Shown one piece after another: positions 47,628-58,055 of a stretch of 64,000 bases of DNA (position 1 is the stretch's first letter; each line of letters starts with the position of its first letter). The DNA comes from Methylomonas sp. UP202 (GTDB taxonomy: Bacteria > Pseudomonadota > Gammaproteobacteria > Methylococcales > Methylomonadaceae). Where the stretch lies: NCBI RefSeq assembly GCF_029910655.1, contig NZ_CP123897.1, forward strand, positions 248,001-312,000, in the 5' to 3' direction. The translations under genes and the position numbers were made by a program. The notes beneath the pieces are model-generated. The model did no database searches. It was not told where the DNA came from and was given only the letters and a program-made list of their open reading frames with translations.

Positions 47628-49904
47628 ATGACTGAAGTCCAATCGATTCCGGCGAAACCTAGTTTGCTGCAGAGCGCCTCGAGCGAACGTCATCAGCGTT
47701 GGCGGCTGTTAAAAGACAAAATCGTCGCGCGCGGCGTGGTGGCGGGTGGTCTGAGCATCATTGTCGCCGTCGTCCTGATTTTCTTCTATTTGCTGTATGT
47801 GGTGTTTCCGTTGCTGTTGCCGGCGACACTGCAGCCGGCTGGCGGTTATCCGGTTCCGGAGCCGGCCTTGGGCAAGACTCGTTTCCTGGCCACCGAAGAG
47901 CAAAACGAATTGGCCGTGCGCTTTACCGATACCGGTAATGCGGTATTTTTTCGGGTCGCGGACGGACAGACAGTGAAAGCCCAGGCGTTGCTTGGCGCCG
48001 ACGCCGCCAAGATTGCCAGTTTTAGCCACGGCAGCCCGGACAGCGGCGTCGTCGGCTACGGTCTGTCCGACGGTCGCGCGGTAATTATGAAGCACGAGTA
48101 CAAATTAAGTTACCCCGACGGCAAGCGGGTGGTGACGCCGAATATCAGTTACCCGCTCGGCGAGCAGCCGTTGACGATAGACAACTCCGGTCAGTCCTTG
48201 CTGCAATTGACGTTCGCGATCGGCGATGAGCATAGCCTGCTGGTTGCCAAGACCGCCGATCATCGTTTGATTCTGGTTAGGCTCAGCAAGAAAGAGTCGA
48301 TGTTCGACGACGAAGTCACGTTGGATAGAAGCGATGCAACGCTGGATGTACCGGGCGACGATGTCGAATTCATGTTGTTGGATAAGGAACAGCACAACCT
48401 TTACCTGCTCTCCAAACAGAGCCTGACGGTGGTCGATGTTGGCGAATCGTCGGCCTTGGCTGTCAAGCACAAAATGAACTTGGTCGATAACGGCCGGCAA
48501 ATTACCGACGTCGAGTTTTTGAATGGCGAAAATTCGCTGCTGGTCGGCGATTCCAAGGGCGAATTGGCGCAGTGGTCGATGGTACGCAACGAGCAGAATT
48601 ACGTTAGCTTGCAAAAATTGCGCAGTTTCAAGCTCGCCGACAGCCCCATCGTCAAAATCAATCCTGAGCAGCGCCGGCGCGGCATGCTGGTGGTCGATAG
48701 CAGCGGTATGCTGGGCGTGTTTAATTCCACCGCCGAGCGCGAACTGATCAAACAGCCGGTAATGCCCGGCGCGCCGATGGCAATGTCGTTGTCGCCGAAA
48801 GCCGACCATGTGCTGGCCGAGGACGCCGACGGCAACCTCAAGGCCTGGAAGCTGACCAACGAACATCCGGAAATTTCGATGAAATCGTTGTGGCGGAAGA
48901 TTTGGTACGAGAGCTATTCCAAGCCGGATTACATTTGGCAATCCTCGTCCGCCAGCAACGACTTCGAACCGAAAATGAGCTTGACGCCGCTGGTGTTCGG
49001 CACATTGAAGGCTTCGTTTTACGCGATGTTGGTCGGCATTCCGCTGGCCTTGTTCGGCGCGATTTACACCGGCTACTTCATGTCTTCGGGGATTCGCCAA
49101 TACGTCAAACCGGGCATCGAAATCATGGGGGCGTTGCCGACCGTGATATTGGGTTTCCTGGCAGGTTTGTGGTTGGCGCCGTTCGTCGAAGCGAATCTGG
49201 CGGGAATCTTCGCACTACTGATGATCGTGCCGTTGGCGGTAATGCTGTTTGCCTACGCTTGGCAGTTCCTCCCGGAGCAAAAACGGCAAAAAATTCCGGA
49301 CGGCTGGGATGCCATTATATTAATCCCGGTCGTGGTTTTCGCCGCTTGGCTGGCCTTTCAAGTCAGTCCCGGTATCGAAGCCTTATGCTTTAACGGTGAT
49401 CTGCGCACCTGGATGCGCGAGGAATTCGGCATCGCTTACGATCAACGCAATACATTGGTTGTCGGTCTGGCGATGGGATTCGCGGTCATTCCTATGATTT
49501 TTTCGATCGCCGAGGATGCGATTTTCAGCGTTCCCAAGCATTTGACCACCGGATCGCTGGCCTTGGGAGCGACGCCCTGGCAAACCTTGACCAAGGTGGT
49601 GTTACTGACGGCCAGCCCCGGTATTTTTTCGGCGATCATGATCGGCTTCGGCCGGGCGGTCGGCGAGACGATGATCGTGTTGATGGCGACCGGCAACACG
49701 CCGGTGATGGACCTGAGTATTTTCCAGGGCCTGCGGACCTTGTCCGCGAATATCGCGGTGGAAATGCCCGAGTCGGAAGTCAACAGCACCCACTATCGGG
49801 TTTTGTTTTTGGCCGCGCTGGTCTTGTTCATGTTTACCTTCGTGGTCAACACCTTGGCTGAAATGATTCGGCAGAATCTGAGACAAAAATACAGTTCATT
49901 ATGA
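47628..49904 (+). CDS. pstC: phosphate ABC transporter permease PstC, long form
   Basis: 758 residues, far longer than E. coli PstC (about 320). One membrane helix near 37-60 is followed by about 400 residues of a periplasmic beta-rich domain (repeats such as LDVPGDDVEFMLLDKEQHNL). Then, from about 465, comes the permease part with GALPTVILGFLAGLWLAPF and SLALGATPWQTLTKVVLLTA, the EAA loop that contacts PstB. The long-domain form is known from Pseudomonas-type bacteria. It overlaps pstA by four bases (ATGA). Confidence 0.93.
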   Translation: MTEVQSIPAKPSLLQSASSERHQRWRLLKDKIVARGVVAGGLSIIVAVVLIFFYLLYVVFPLLLPATLQPAGGYPVPEPALGKTRFLATEEQNELAVRFTDTGNAVFFRVADGQTVKAQALLGADAAKIASFSHGSPDSGVVGYGLSDGRAVIMKHEYKLSYPDGKRVVTPNISYPLGEQPLTIDNSGQSLLQLTFAIGDEHSLLVAKTADHRLILVRLSKKESMFDDEVTLDRSDATLDVPGDDVEFMLLDKEQHNLYLLSKQSLTVVDVGESSALAVKHKMNLVDNGRQITDVEFLNGENSLLVGDSKGELAQWSMVRNEQNYVSLQKLRSFKLADSPIVKINPEQRRRGMLVVDSSGMLGVFNSTAERELIKQPVMPGAPMAMSLSPKADHVLAEDADGNLKAWKLTNEHPEISMKSLWRKIWYESYSKPDYIWQSSSASNDFEPKMSLTPLVFGTLKASFYAMLVGIPLALFGAIYTGYFMSSGIRQYVKPGIEIMGALPTVILGFLAGLWLAPFVEANLAGIFALLMIVPLAVMLFAYAWQFLPEQKRQKIPDGWDAIILIPVVVFAAWLAFQVSPGIEALCFNGDLRTWMREEFGIAYDQRNTLVVGLAMGFAVIPMIFSIAEDAIFSVPKHLTTGSLALGATPWQTLTKVVLLTASPGIFSAIMIGFGRAVGETMIVLMATGNTPVMDLSIFQGLRTLSANIAVEMPESEVNSTHYRVLFLAALVLFMFTFVVNTLAEMIRQNLRQKYSSL

Positions 49905-51556
49905 TGAAAGAATGGTTCAAAAGCGGCACGCCGTGGATTTGGTTTACCGCCGGCGCGGTCAGTATCAACCTGGTTCTGGTGATCGGTTTGCTATTGTTGA
50001 TTGCGGTGCGCGGCCTGGGGCATTTTTGGCCGGCCGACATCGTCGAATATCACTACCGCGATCAGCAAGGCTTGGACAGCGTTATCGTCGGCGAGCAGGT
50101 CGCCACCGCGTTGCTGCCGACCGCGCAAGCCAGGGCCGCCGGTCACGAAGTCTTGAACAATGCCGAATACTTGGAACAGCATCTGGTCAAGACCGGCAAT
50201 CGGGATATATTAGGTAGCGATTTCCGTTGGATATTGCAGCAATACATTACCGGAATAGCGCATCCGGACGATCTGGCGTGCATCGAGCGCCGCGAGTGGG
50301 GCAATTTTTACGGCCGACTGGTCGCGGTCAAGGAGGACGGCAACGTCCTGGCGCAAGGCGGATCCGCTTGGTCGGTAGCCCAGCAAAAACTGAATGACGC
50401 GCTGGCCTTGCATGAACAGATCGACCGTTTGCAAAACAAGGACATCGGCGCGATTAATTACAATCTGGAGCGCCTGCGCTTGCGGCAACGCAAGCTGGAG
50501 TTGGAAGGTACCTGGAGCGCCGACACCGAGCGGGAATTCGCCGCCCAAAAGCAGGCCTATCAGGTGCAATATCAGCAAATTCAACAACAACTCGCACAGC
50601 TCAACCGGGAGATCAAACGCGTCAATCTGGTCGTCGCGGAAGCCGGCGGAAGAGAAGTCAATCTACCGTTGCATCGGGTCGTCAAACTGACGCGGCCCAA
50701 TGCGATGAGCACCTTCGACAAATCGATCGAATACGTAGCGCGCTTTATCGACTTCATCAAGGAAGAGCCGCGCGAAGCCAACACCGAGGGCGGCATATTC
50801 CCGGCCATTTTCGGTACGGTGCTGATGGTGTTGCTGATGGCGGTGGTCGTGACGCCATTCGGCGTGATTGCGGCGGTTTATTTGCGCGAATATGCCAAGC
50901 AAGGTTTCATCACCCGGGTGATCCGCATCGCGGTGAACAATTTGGCCGGGGTGCCGTCCATTGTGTATGGCGTGTTCGGTTTGGGCTTTTTCGTTTATAT
51001 CATCGGCGGCAATATCGACCGGCTGTTTTATCCGGAGGCGGCGCCCGCGCCGGTGTTCGGTACGCCGGGTCTGCTCTGGGCGGCATTGACCTTGGCGTTA
51101 ATGACCCTGCCGGTGGTTATCGTCGCCACCGAGGAAGGTTTGTCACGGATACCCAAATCCATCCGGGAAGGCAGTCTGGCGCTCGGCGCGACCAAGGCCG
51201 AAACCTTGTGGCGCACGGTGCTGCCAATGGCGAGCCCGGCCATCATGACCGGTTTGATCTTGGCCGTGGCTCGTGCCGCCGGCGAAGTGGCGCCGCTGAT
51301 GCTGGTCGGTGTCGTCAAGCTGGCGCCGACCTTGCCGCTGGACGGCAATTTTCCCTATCTGCACTTGGACCGCAAGTTCATGCATTTGGGTTTCCATATC
51401 TACGACGTCGGTTTTCAAAGCCCCAACGTCGAGGCGGCCCGGCCGCTGGTATACGCGACATCGCTGTTGCTGGTGATGGTCATCGTCGGTCTGAACATGA
51501 CCGCGATCGCGATACGCAATAACTTGCGGGAAAAATACCGCGCCCTCGAAAACTAA
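49901..51556 (+). CDS. pstA: phosphate ABC transporter permease PstA, long form
   Basis: A 551-residue partner of PstC with an N-terminal helix (17-42), about 230 residues of charged, coiled-coil-like sequence ([34 protein letters not shown]), then the permease domain with [40 protein letters not shown] and [20 protein letters not shown], which is the EAA loop. The long periplasmic part may act with that of PstC. Confidence 0.93.
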   Translation: MMKEWFKSGTPWIWFTAGAVSINLVLVIGLLLLIAVRGLGHFWPADIVEYHYRDQQGLDSVIVGEQVATALLPTAQARAAGHEVLNNAEYLEQHLVKTGNRDILGSDFRWILQQYITGIAHPDDLACIERREWGNFYGRLVAVKEDGNVLAQGGSAWSVAQQKLNDALALHEQIDRLQNKDIGAINYNLERLRLRQRKLELEGTWSADTEREFAAQKQAYQVQYQQIQQQLAQLNREIKRVNLVVAEAGGREVNLPLHRVVKLTRPNAMSTFDKSIEYVARFIDFIKEEPREANTEGGIFPAIFGTVLMVLLMAVVVTPFGVIAAVYLREYAKQGFITRVIRIAVNNLAGVPSIVYGVFGLGFFVYIIGGNIDRLFYPEAAPAPVFGTPGLLWAALTLALMTLPVVIVATEEGLSRIPKSIREGSLALGATKAETLWRTVLPMASPAIMTGLILAVARAAGEVAPLMLVGVVKLAPTLPLDGNFPYLHLDRKFMHLGFHIYDVGFQSPNVEAARPLVYATSLLLVMVIVGLNMTAIAIRNNLREKYRALEN

Positions 51557-51591
51557 CAGCCATCGATATCCCGATGTTCGGACCCGATAAC

Positions 51592-52425
51592 ATGACGACA
51601 CTACAAAAACGCACTCACGGCATTGACATTAATGCGCTGAATCGAGAAGAGAAGCCCGATGCCGGCAAAATCGAAACCTGCATCAAAGTTGAAAATCTGG
51701 AATTGTTTTACGGCCAAAAACAAGCCTTGCATAGCATCAATATGGAAATGCCGCGTAAGAAGGTCACGGCCTATATCGGTCCCAGCGGTTGCGGCAAATC
51801 GACCCTGTTGCGTTGCATCAACCGGATGAACGATCTGGTTGACGGTGTCAGCATCCGCGGCAAAATATTGCTGGACGGCGACGACGTCTACGACAAATCG
51901 GTCAATGTCGCGGCCTTGCGGCGCCGGGTCGGCATGGTGTTTCAAAAACCCAACCCCTTTCCGAAGACCATTTACGAAAACGTTGCTTATGGCTTGCGCA
52001 TCCAAGGCATCAACGACCGACGGGTTCTCGATGAAGTGGTCGAGAAATCGCTACGCGGCGCGGCGCTGTGGGACGAGGTAAAAAACCGCTTGAACGACAA
52101 CGCCTTGGGCATGTCCGGCGGCCAACAGCAACGCTTGGTGATCGCCAGAGCCATCGCGATCGAACCGGAAGTGATTCTGCTCGACGAGCCCGCTTCGGCC
52201 TTGGACCCGATTTCGACGTTGAAAATCGAGGAACTGATCAACGAATTGAAGGAACAGTACACCATCGTCATCGTCACCCATAACATGCAACAGGCGGCGC
52301 GGGTATCGGACTACACCGCGTTCATGTACATGGGCGAACTGATCGAATTCGGTGAAACCAGCGAGTTGTTTACCAACCCGGCTAAGAAACAAACCGAAGA
52401 TTACATTACCGGCAGGTACGGCTAG
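51592..52425 (+). CDS. pstB: phosphate ABC transporter ATP-binding protein
   Basis: A 277-residue ATPase: Walker [10 protein letters not shown], the PstB block [20 protein letters not shown], signature [11 protein letters not shown], Walker [14 protein letters not shown] and the switch His in VTHNM. The ATG at 51592 and one at 51574 are equivalent choices; neither has a strong ribosome site, and translation is likely coupled to pstA. Confidence 0.97.
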   Translation: MTTLQKRTHGIDINALNREEKPDAGKIETCIKVENLELFYGQKQALHSINMEMPRKKVTAYIGPSGCGKSTLLRCINRMNDLVDGVSIRGKILLDGDDVYDKSVNVAALRRRVGMVFQKPNPFPKTIYENVAYGLRIQGINDRRVLDEVVEKSLRGAALWDEVKNRLNDNALGMSGGQQQRLVIARAIAIEPEVILLDEPASALDPISTLKIEELINELKEQYTIVIVTHNMQQAARVSDYTAFMYMGELIEFGETSELFTNPAKKQTEDYITGRYG

Positions 52426-52434
52426 GAGGTAAAC

Positions 52435-53154
52435 ATGGATAACAGCAAAATCAAACAACACATCTCCCAGCAGTTCAACCAGGAAATGGAGGAGCTGCGT
52501 AACAAAGTGATGATGATGGGCGGGTTGGTGGAAGAGCAAGTCGATCTCGCCACCAAGGCCTTCATGAGTTACGACATGGAAAGCGCCGATCAGGTGGTGT
52601 TGCAGGATCATCAGGTCGATACGCTGGAAAAGGAAATCGACCACGAATGCACCGATATCATGGCGCGCCGCCAGCCGGCCGCCTACGATTTACGGATGCT
52701 GATCGCGACGATCAAGATCATCACCGACCTGGAGCGGATCGGCGACGAGGCTACCCGGATCGCGCGGATGGTGATGCGTCTGGAAGGCACCGACTACTAT
52801 CAGGACAAATACTACGAAATCGAGCATTTGCTGAATCTGGTCAAGGGTATGCTGAACGGCGCGCTGGATGCCTACGCCCGCAACGACGTCGAGGAAGTCA
52901 TCGCGATCACCGCGCAAGACGCCAAGGTCGATCGCGAATACAACAGCATCACCCGCCAGCTGATCACGCAAATGATGGAAGATCCGCGCAATATCACTCG
53001 GGCGCTGGATATGCTGTGGACCGCCCGCGCCCTGGAGCGGATCGGCGACCATTCTTGCAACGTCTGCGAACATGTGATTTACATGGTCAAGGGCAAGGAT
53101 GTCCGCCATCTCAGCCGCGAGGAAATGGAACGCACCATCAATTCCGTGCGTTAG
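52435..53154 (+). CDS. phoU: phosphate signalling protein
   Basis: A 239-residue all-helical protein with two PhoU domains: MEELRNKVMMMGGLVEEQVD, then RQPAAYDLRMLIATIKIITD LERIGDEATRIA in the first half and DMLWTARALERIGDHSCNVC in the second, both containing the metal-binding E-R-I-G-D motif. PhoU restrains PhoR and PstSCAB when phosphate is high. AGGAGG precedes the ATG. No phoBR genes lie in the window. Confidence 0.96.
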   Translation: MDNSKIKQHISQQFNQEMEELRNKVMMMGGLVEEQVDLATKAFMSYDMESADQVVLQDHQVDTLEKEIDHECTDIMARRQPAAYDLRMLIATIKIITDLERIGDEATRIARMVMRLEGTDYYQDKYYEIEHLLNLVKGMLNGALDAYARNDVEEVIAITAQDAKVDREYNSITRQLITQMMEDPRNITRALDMLWTARALERIGDHSCNVCEHVIYMVKGKDVRHLSREEMERTINSVR

Positions 53155-53233
53155 CACCGAGCTCGGCCGGAACCCGCGAGCTAGGGGGCCGGCCTTGTGC
53201 CCTTACGGTTACCGGTGAAGGGAAGTTCCCGGC

Positions 53234-54796
53234 CTACCCTTGACTGGACTCAGGGGTCACGCCGTATCCGGTATAAACCCCGGGCTCCGACTGGTCGGCG
53301 TCGGTGGAGGCGACCGGCAGTAAAATCGTGAAGCGACTGCCCACGCCGGGCCTACTGTCGACCAATAATTCGCCGTTCATCAACTCCACCATGTGTTTGG
53401 TGATCAAAAGACCGATCCCGGTGCCTTCGATGGTTTCCTGTTCCAAATGAAAACGGGTGAAGGGTTGAAACAGCAGGGGCATATTCTCGGCGGCGATGCC
53501 GCGGCCGCTATCTTCGACGGCGATTGCGACTTTGGTCTCGGCCATGAAGATCGATACCTGGATCGTGCCGTCGGCGCGGTTGTATTTCACGGCGTTCGAC
53601 AGCAAATTCAACAAGCACTGTTTCAAACGCAAACGATCGGCGCTCGCCGGCGGTAGCGCTTCGCCGCCGCTGATGCCGATTTGCAGTCCCGCTTGATGAA
53701 CTTGCGGGGTGACAAGTCGGACGGTTTCCTCGACCAGCGATCGGCAATCGATCGATCCGGGTACCAGATTCAGTTTGCCGCTTTCCACGGTAGCGAGGTC
53801 CAGCAACTCGCTGATCAGCGCCAGCAAGTGATTTCCGGAATTCAGGATATGCCGCACCGAGTCGTGTTGCTCCTCGCTTAGCGGGTGTTCGGGGTCCGAT
53901 TCCAGTAATTGGCCGAAACCGATAATGGCGTGCAGCGGTGTGCGCAGTTCGTGGCTCATCCTCGACAAAAACTCGGATTTGGCGCGGCTGGCGCGCTCGG
54001 CTTCCCATTTGGCGTGAGATAGTTTGACGATCAGGGCATTCTTGTTGTGTTCCTGTTGTTCGAGTCGGTCTAGCATGTTGTTGAAACTGTGGATTAAAAC
54101 GCCGGTTTCGTCGCGGCTGTCGGCATTTAGGCGCGTGTTGAAACTATGATTGCGGCTGACTTGTTCGATGCTACGGGTCAGACGTTGCAATGGACGGCTG
54201 ACCCGCCGCCCCAGCCAGCGGGCTAGTAATACCGAAAATAGAATGGCGATCGCTAAGCCGGAAACGGCTTCGTGGACCGTGCGTCTGAAATGTTCCGAAG
54301 TTTCCGCCAGCGACAGATGCAGGTCGATGAACCCGACCCATCGGCTGTCCAGTCGAATCGGTACGACGACGGCCAGACAATCGTCGTTAAAGCGGTAGGT
54401 CGCGTCGTCGCTGGATAGCGTGTCGACGGTGTGGGAACCCGCTGAAATCCCTTGGTCGATTTCAGCCAATAACGCCATGTGTTGGCTTAAGCGGCTGCGA
54501 TATTCCGCGAAAACCTGGCGGTCCGGTGTGAATACGTGGGCCGAGATCACGTCGGACTTTTCCTTCAGCGCGGCCAATACCTCGGTCGCGGTGGCCGGAT
54601 CGTGGTAAATCACGGCGGCGGCCACGTTACTGGCTAGGATGCGCGAGAGTAATTTGCTTTGCTCCAGCAGGGTTTGTCGCTGCTGATGAAAATCGGTAAC
54701 CAAAAAAAACGACAAGGACAGGATTCCGGTCAGCAAGGCAGTGGCAAGCGCCATCGCTAGAATTTTTTGTCTGATGGATGGCGTGCCGCTGAACAT
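53234..54796 (-). CDS. membrane sensor histidine kinase with HAMP domain
   Basis: 520 residues: one N-terminal helix (about 12-32), a periplasmic sensor of about 130 residues, a second helix (LAIAILFSVLLARWLG), a HAMP domain, then the dimerisation/phospho-acceptor box FLSRMSHELRTPLHAIIG and an ATPase part with KQCLLNLLSNAVKYNR, VEDSGRGIA and GTGIGLLITKHMVE. No receiver domain and no response regulator are adjacent, so the output partner is elsewhere. It is the third gene after the TonB receptor and the YfiR-like protein. Confidence 0.92.
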   Translation of the reverse strand: MFSGTPSIRQKILAMALATALLTGILSLSFFLVTDFHQQRQTLLEQSKLLSRILASNVAAAVIYHDPATATEVLAALKEKSDVISAHVFTPDRQVFAEYRSRLSQHMALLAEIDQGISAGSHTVDTLSSDDATYRFNDDCLAVVVPIRLDSRWVGFIDLHLSLAETSEHFRRTVHEAVSGLAIAILFSVLLARWLGRRVSRPLQRLTRSIEQVSRNHSFNTRLNADSRDETGVLIHSFNNMLDRLEQQEHNKNALIVKLSHAKWEAERASRAKSEFLSRMSHELRTPLHAIIGFGQLLESDPEHPLSEEQHDSVRHILNSGNHLLALISELLDLATVESGKLNLVPGSIDCRSLVEETVRLVTPQVHQAGLQIGISGGEALPPASADRLRLKQCLLNLLSNAVKYNRADGTIQVSIFMAETKVAIAVEDSGRGIAAENMPLLFQPFTRFHLEQETIEGTGIGLLITKHMVELMNGELLVDSRPGVGSRFTILLPVASTDADQSEPGVYTGYGVTPESSQG

Positions 54797-54804
54797 AATG
54801 CCGC

Positions 54805-55380
54805 CTACTCGACCAGATGGGAGCTGCGCAACAACTTGGAGCTGATTCGCAGGTTGCCGTTCGAGACATTGCGCATCTGGATCACGGGTACTATCCGCCG
54901 ACCCTCGCTAGCGAGTCGAATCATGCCGCCGCGTTGTTCGAAATCCGGTATGTCGCTAACCGTCAACACCGGGTATGGCTTGATTTGTTCCAGCGCGGCG
55001 GCCGTTATGCGCTCCTGTTGCAGCGGAATGAACAAAATCTGGCATTCGCTCAGTCGATCGGAACCCGGGTCGACAATTAGCCGGAACGGACGGTTGTGCA
55101 ATCGTTCGCCGTCAACCAATCGGGCCAACACCGGCGTCACCGGCGAGGCGGAATAGCTGCAAATGTTGAAGTTCGCATGGATGTCGTCATCGGGCCAGCT
55201 GGCGAAATACGCGAAGTTGTATAAGAACGCGGCTTTTAGTTCGTGTTCGCTAAACTGGTGTTGCTCGGTGGCGCAAACGATGCCGGAAAGCAGCCAGCCC
55301 AGCAGCCAGCCGCGTCGCGGCCCCTTGGCGGGACCCGGAAGTCCGGGCTTGCGGATGCGGAAGCTTTGCTTCGCCGGCAT
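54805..55380 (-). CDS. YfiR-family (DUF4154) periplasmic protein
   Basis: A 191-residue protein with an N-terminal hydrophobic segment (about 24-36) that may act as signal or anchor. The YfiR pattern is clear: EHELKAAFLYNFAYFASWPD, then FNICSYSASPV, LSECQILFIPLQQE, and GGMIRLASEGRRIVPVIQMR. YfiR proteins are periplasmic inhibitors in c-di-GMP or redox signalling. The gene follows directly after the TonB receptor and nine bases before the kinase gene, so the three likely form one sensory path. Confidence 0.88.
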   Translation of the reverse strand: MPAKQSFRIRKPGLPGPAKGPRRGWLLGWLLSGIVCATEQHQFSEHELKAAFLYNFAYFASWPDDDIHANFNICSYSASPVTPVLARLVDGERLHNRPFRLIVDPGSDRLSECQILFIPLQQERITAAALEQIKPYPVLTVSDIPDFEQRGGMIRLASEGRRIVPVIQMRNVSNGNLRISSKLLRSSHLVE

Positions 55381-57357
55381 TTAGTAGCGCACCGTGGCTT
55401 TAAGATAAAAATTGCGTTCGATTTCGCTGGCAACCAGGGCATTGTCCGGGCTGGGTGCGAATTCCAGGTGCCGGTTGTCCAGTAGGTTCTGGGCGCCGAG
55501 TGCTAGTTCGAGATGTAAATTAGGCTGCCAGCCCAGTCTCGCGTCGAAGCGGTGGTATCCGTCAATTTGGCTGCGCAAGCGGCCGGTGTAGTACCAGTGT
55601 AGGTCCAATTCCAGTTGGTGGGGCAGGTTCAAGTACGAGCTGATGTTGAAGCGGTTGGAGGGGCTAGCGGTCTCGGCGGCTTCTGCGGCGCTATCCAAAC
55701 TGGCCGGACGCTTGTGCAGCGCCATGCCGAACAAGCTGTAGCTGGCTTGCAACCGCCAACTTTGCGCGGGTCGCCAATTCACAGCCGATTCCCAGCCGTA
55801 GGTTTCGCCATAAGCCTGATTGTCGATCAATAGCGGGATCGTTATGGTCCGATTCCCGTTGACGGGAGCGAGCGGTTCGGTCGTGGTCAGTCGGCTATAG
55901 TCGCCGTAGAACAAGGTGGTGTCCAGACTAAACGCCGAATTGGGAAAGAAGCGATAGCCGATCTCGTAATTGACGACCGTTTCGGCAGCTAAGTTCGGGT
56001 TGCCGCGAATGTTGGCGGTCGTGCCCGGTCCCAACGAGAAAAAGGTATTCAGGTCATGTTCGACGCGCGTCGGAACGCGGACGGCCCGCGAAACGCCGGC
56101 CCAAGCACTGTGATGGGGTGCCGGTTGCCAAAGTAGGCGGGCGGAGGGTTGCAACTGGTAACCGCTAAAATCGTTATGCTCAAGACGGCCGCCCAAAACC
56201 AGGCGCAGTTCTTCCGCCAGTAAGCGCCACTCGTCTTGGGCAAACAGGTTGAACCAATGTCGGTCTCGATGCGTTGGGCATATCGTCAACGACGGCGACT
56301 TAAGTTGGAGCATGTCGCCGACGTAACGATAGCCGGCGCCCCAAGTCAACAGATGGTCATTCCAGGGGAAATCGTGCTGCATGTCCAAGTCGAGGGAGTC
56401 GCGGCTGTAGTCGAGTAACGACTGGTCGCGGGTGGCATGGTCGAAGTAGCCGCGAATTTGCAGGCGAGCGTCGTCGGCCAGCGCCTGCTGCCAGCGAAGC
56501 AGTAAGTTGCCGCCGTAGGATTTACCGGGATCGGCCGAGATGCTCATACCGTCCAGCGGATTGCTTAGAGTCTGGTCGGTGTTACCGTTGTAATAGTCGC
56601 CTTGGGCGATCAAGCTATGGCGAGCGTCCAAACTCCAATCGCTACGAAAACCGGCACGGCCGATGTCCAATGCGTCGTAAGCCAGATCGCTGCCGTTCAG
56701 ATGCAAACGGTCGCGGTGGTTGTATTTACCGTATACGCGATAATGCAAGTCGTTGTCGAGTTTTCCGCCGTAGCGGACACTGACGAAGCCGGGTTCTTCC
56801 TGGCTCGTGCCGGTACTGACCAGCGTGCCTTGGGTCTCCTGCGCGGAGCGAGTGACGATATTGATCACGCCGTTAACGGCATTTGAACCCCACATTGTAG
56901 CGGCGGGTCCGCGAATCACCTCGATACGGTCGATATCCTCGAGCGGATAATCCTGTTCGTTCCAAAACACGCCGGAGTTGAGAGGATCGTAGACGGTGCG
57001 GCCGTCCACCATCACCAACAATTTATTGGCGTAAAGTCCGTTGAAACCGCGACTGGTGATAGCCCAATGATTTCCGTCCACTCGGGCGACTTCCAGGCCG
57101 GGCACTCGGCGGAGAATCTCCGGGATAGACTGCAAACCCGAACGGCGGATTTCTTCCTGATTGACCACGAATACCGCGGAGGGTGTTTCGCCGACCGCCT
57201 GGCTGCGCTTGGCGGCGATCGCCACGGTACTGCTGCTTAGCGCCTGGAGAGACAGCGATTTAAGCTCCGAAATCGCTTCCTCGCCATGGATCGGTTCGGC
57301 GGTGACCGCCAACAGCAGTAAAAGGCGCGCTCGCGCGTTGATATGTGAAAGTGGCAT
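55381..57357 (-). CDS. TonB-dependent outer-membrane receptor
   Basis: A 658-residue protein. A signal peptide is followed by a plug domain with SAVFVVNQEEIRRSGLQSIP, RVPGLEVARVDGNHWAITSR, and VMVDGRTVYDPLNSGVFWN, then GPAATMWGSNAVNGVINIVT, and a C-terminal beta-barrel ending in an aromatic residue (KATVRY). The ligand is unknown; siderophore, copper or vitamin are options, and there is no riboswitch or Fur box that I can recognise. It leads a TonB-YfiR-kinase unit. Confidence 0.92.
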   Translation of the reverse strand: MPLSHINARARLLLLLAVTAEPIHGEEAISELKSLSLQALSSSTVAIAAKRSQAVGETPSAVFVVNQEEIRRSGLQSIPEILRRVPGLEVARVDGNHWAITSRGFNGLYANKLLVMVDGRTVYDPLNSGVFWNEQDYPLEDIDRIEVIRGPAATMWGSNAVNGVINIVTRSAQETQGTLVSTGTSQEEPGFVSVRYGGKLDNDLHYRVYGKYNHRDRLHLNGSDLAYDALDIGRAGFRSDWSLDARHSLIAQGDYYNGNTDQTLSNPLDGMSISADPGKSYGGNLLLRWQQALADDARLQIRGYFDHATRDQSLLDYSRDSLDLDMQHDFPWNDHLLTWGAGYRYVGDMLQLKSPSLTICPTHRDRHWFNLFAQDEWRLLAEELRLVLGGRLEHNDFSGYQLQPSARLLWQPAPHHSAWAGVSRAVRVPTRVEHDLNTFFSLGPGTTANIRGNPNLAAETVVNYEIGYRFFPNSAFSLDTTLFYGDYSRLTTTEPLAPVNGNRTITIPLLIDNQAYGETYGWESAVNWRPAQSWRLQASYSLFGMALHKRPASLDSAAEAAETASPSNRFNISSYLNLPHQLELDLHWYYTGRLRSQIDGYHRFDARLGWQPNLHLELALGAQNLLDNRHLEFAPSPDNALVASEIERNFYLKATVRY

Positions 57358-57435
57358 AAACCCAAAGCCGATTGCGTTAGCGTCCGGCCATTTTAGACCG
57401 GGGGGCGCAAATGGTAAAACCGGGATGCCGTTGGC

Positions 57436-58053
57436 CTACTTGACCGCGCGGATCAGTTTGATCATGTCGCCGCTGGCCGGATCGACGTAGATATGTCGGA
57501 AGGGGCAGGATTGGACGTTTTTGACGGTCTCTCGGTTGATGTTGGCACCGAACAGACGGACGGTTAATGGATTGCACAGCCGCATCAGTGCTGCCATGAT
57601 CCGGTTCGCGCTTAATACGTGTTCCAAAAGCAGCACTTGACCGCCGGGCTTGCAGACTCGGTAAAGTTCCTTCAAGCCCTTGCGCGGACGCGGTACCGAG
57701 CAGAACACGAAGCTGGCGATCACGGTATCGAAACAGTTATCGGCGTAATCCAGAGCCTGCACGTCCATCAGCGCCAGTTCCGCGCTCAGGCCCTTGCGTT
57801 CGCGCTTACGTTGGGCGATCGTCAACATGTTGGGGCTGAAGTCGATCGCGGTCACGCGAGCGTCGGCCGGGTAAAACGGAAAATTCTTGCCGGTGCCGAC
57901 GCCCACTTCGAGTATGTGCTGCCCTTGGACCTCGGCCCAAAGTCGCTTGCGCCAGCGGCGGAAGAAAAGCCCTTCCAGGACGCTCTCCAGGCCGTCGAAC
58001 CACGGCGCCAGCCGGTCGTAGCGCCGCCGAATCTCGCGACTGTCGGCCGCCAT
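57436..58053 (-). CDS. class I SAM-dependent methyltransferase (UbiE-like)
   Basis: A 205-residue protein with the SAM-binding motif HILEVGVGTGKNFPFYP, DFSPNMLTIAQRKRE, and FDTVIASFVFCSVPRPRKGL, typical of UbiE/COQ5-type enzymes. The substrate is unknown. The first codon in frame is a TTG two codons before the ATG at 58053, which I chose. It nearly abuts the Tim44-domain gene. Confidence 0.86.
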   Translation of the reverse strand: MAADSREIRRRYDRLAPWFDGLESVLEGLFFRRWRKRLWAEVQGQHILEVGVGTGKNFPFYPADARVTAIDFSPNMLTIAQRKRERKGLSAELALMDVQALDYADNCFDTVIASFVFCSVPRPRKGLKELYRVCKPGGQVLLLEHVLSANRIMAALMRLCNPLTVRLFGANINRETVKNVQSCPFRHIYVDPASGDMIKLIRAVK

Positions 58054-58055
58054 GC

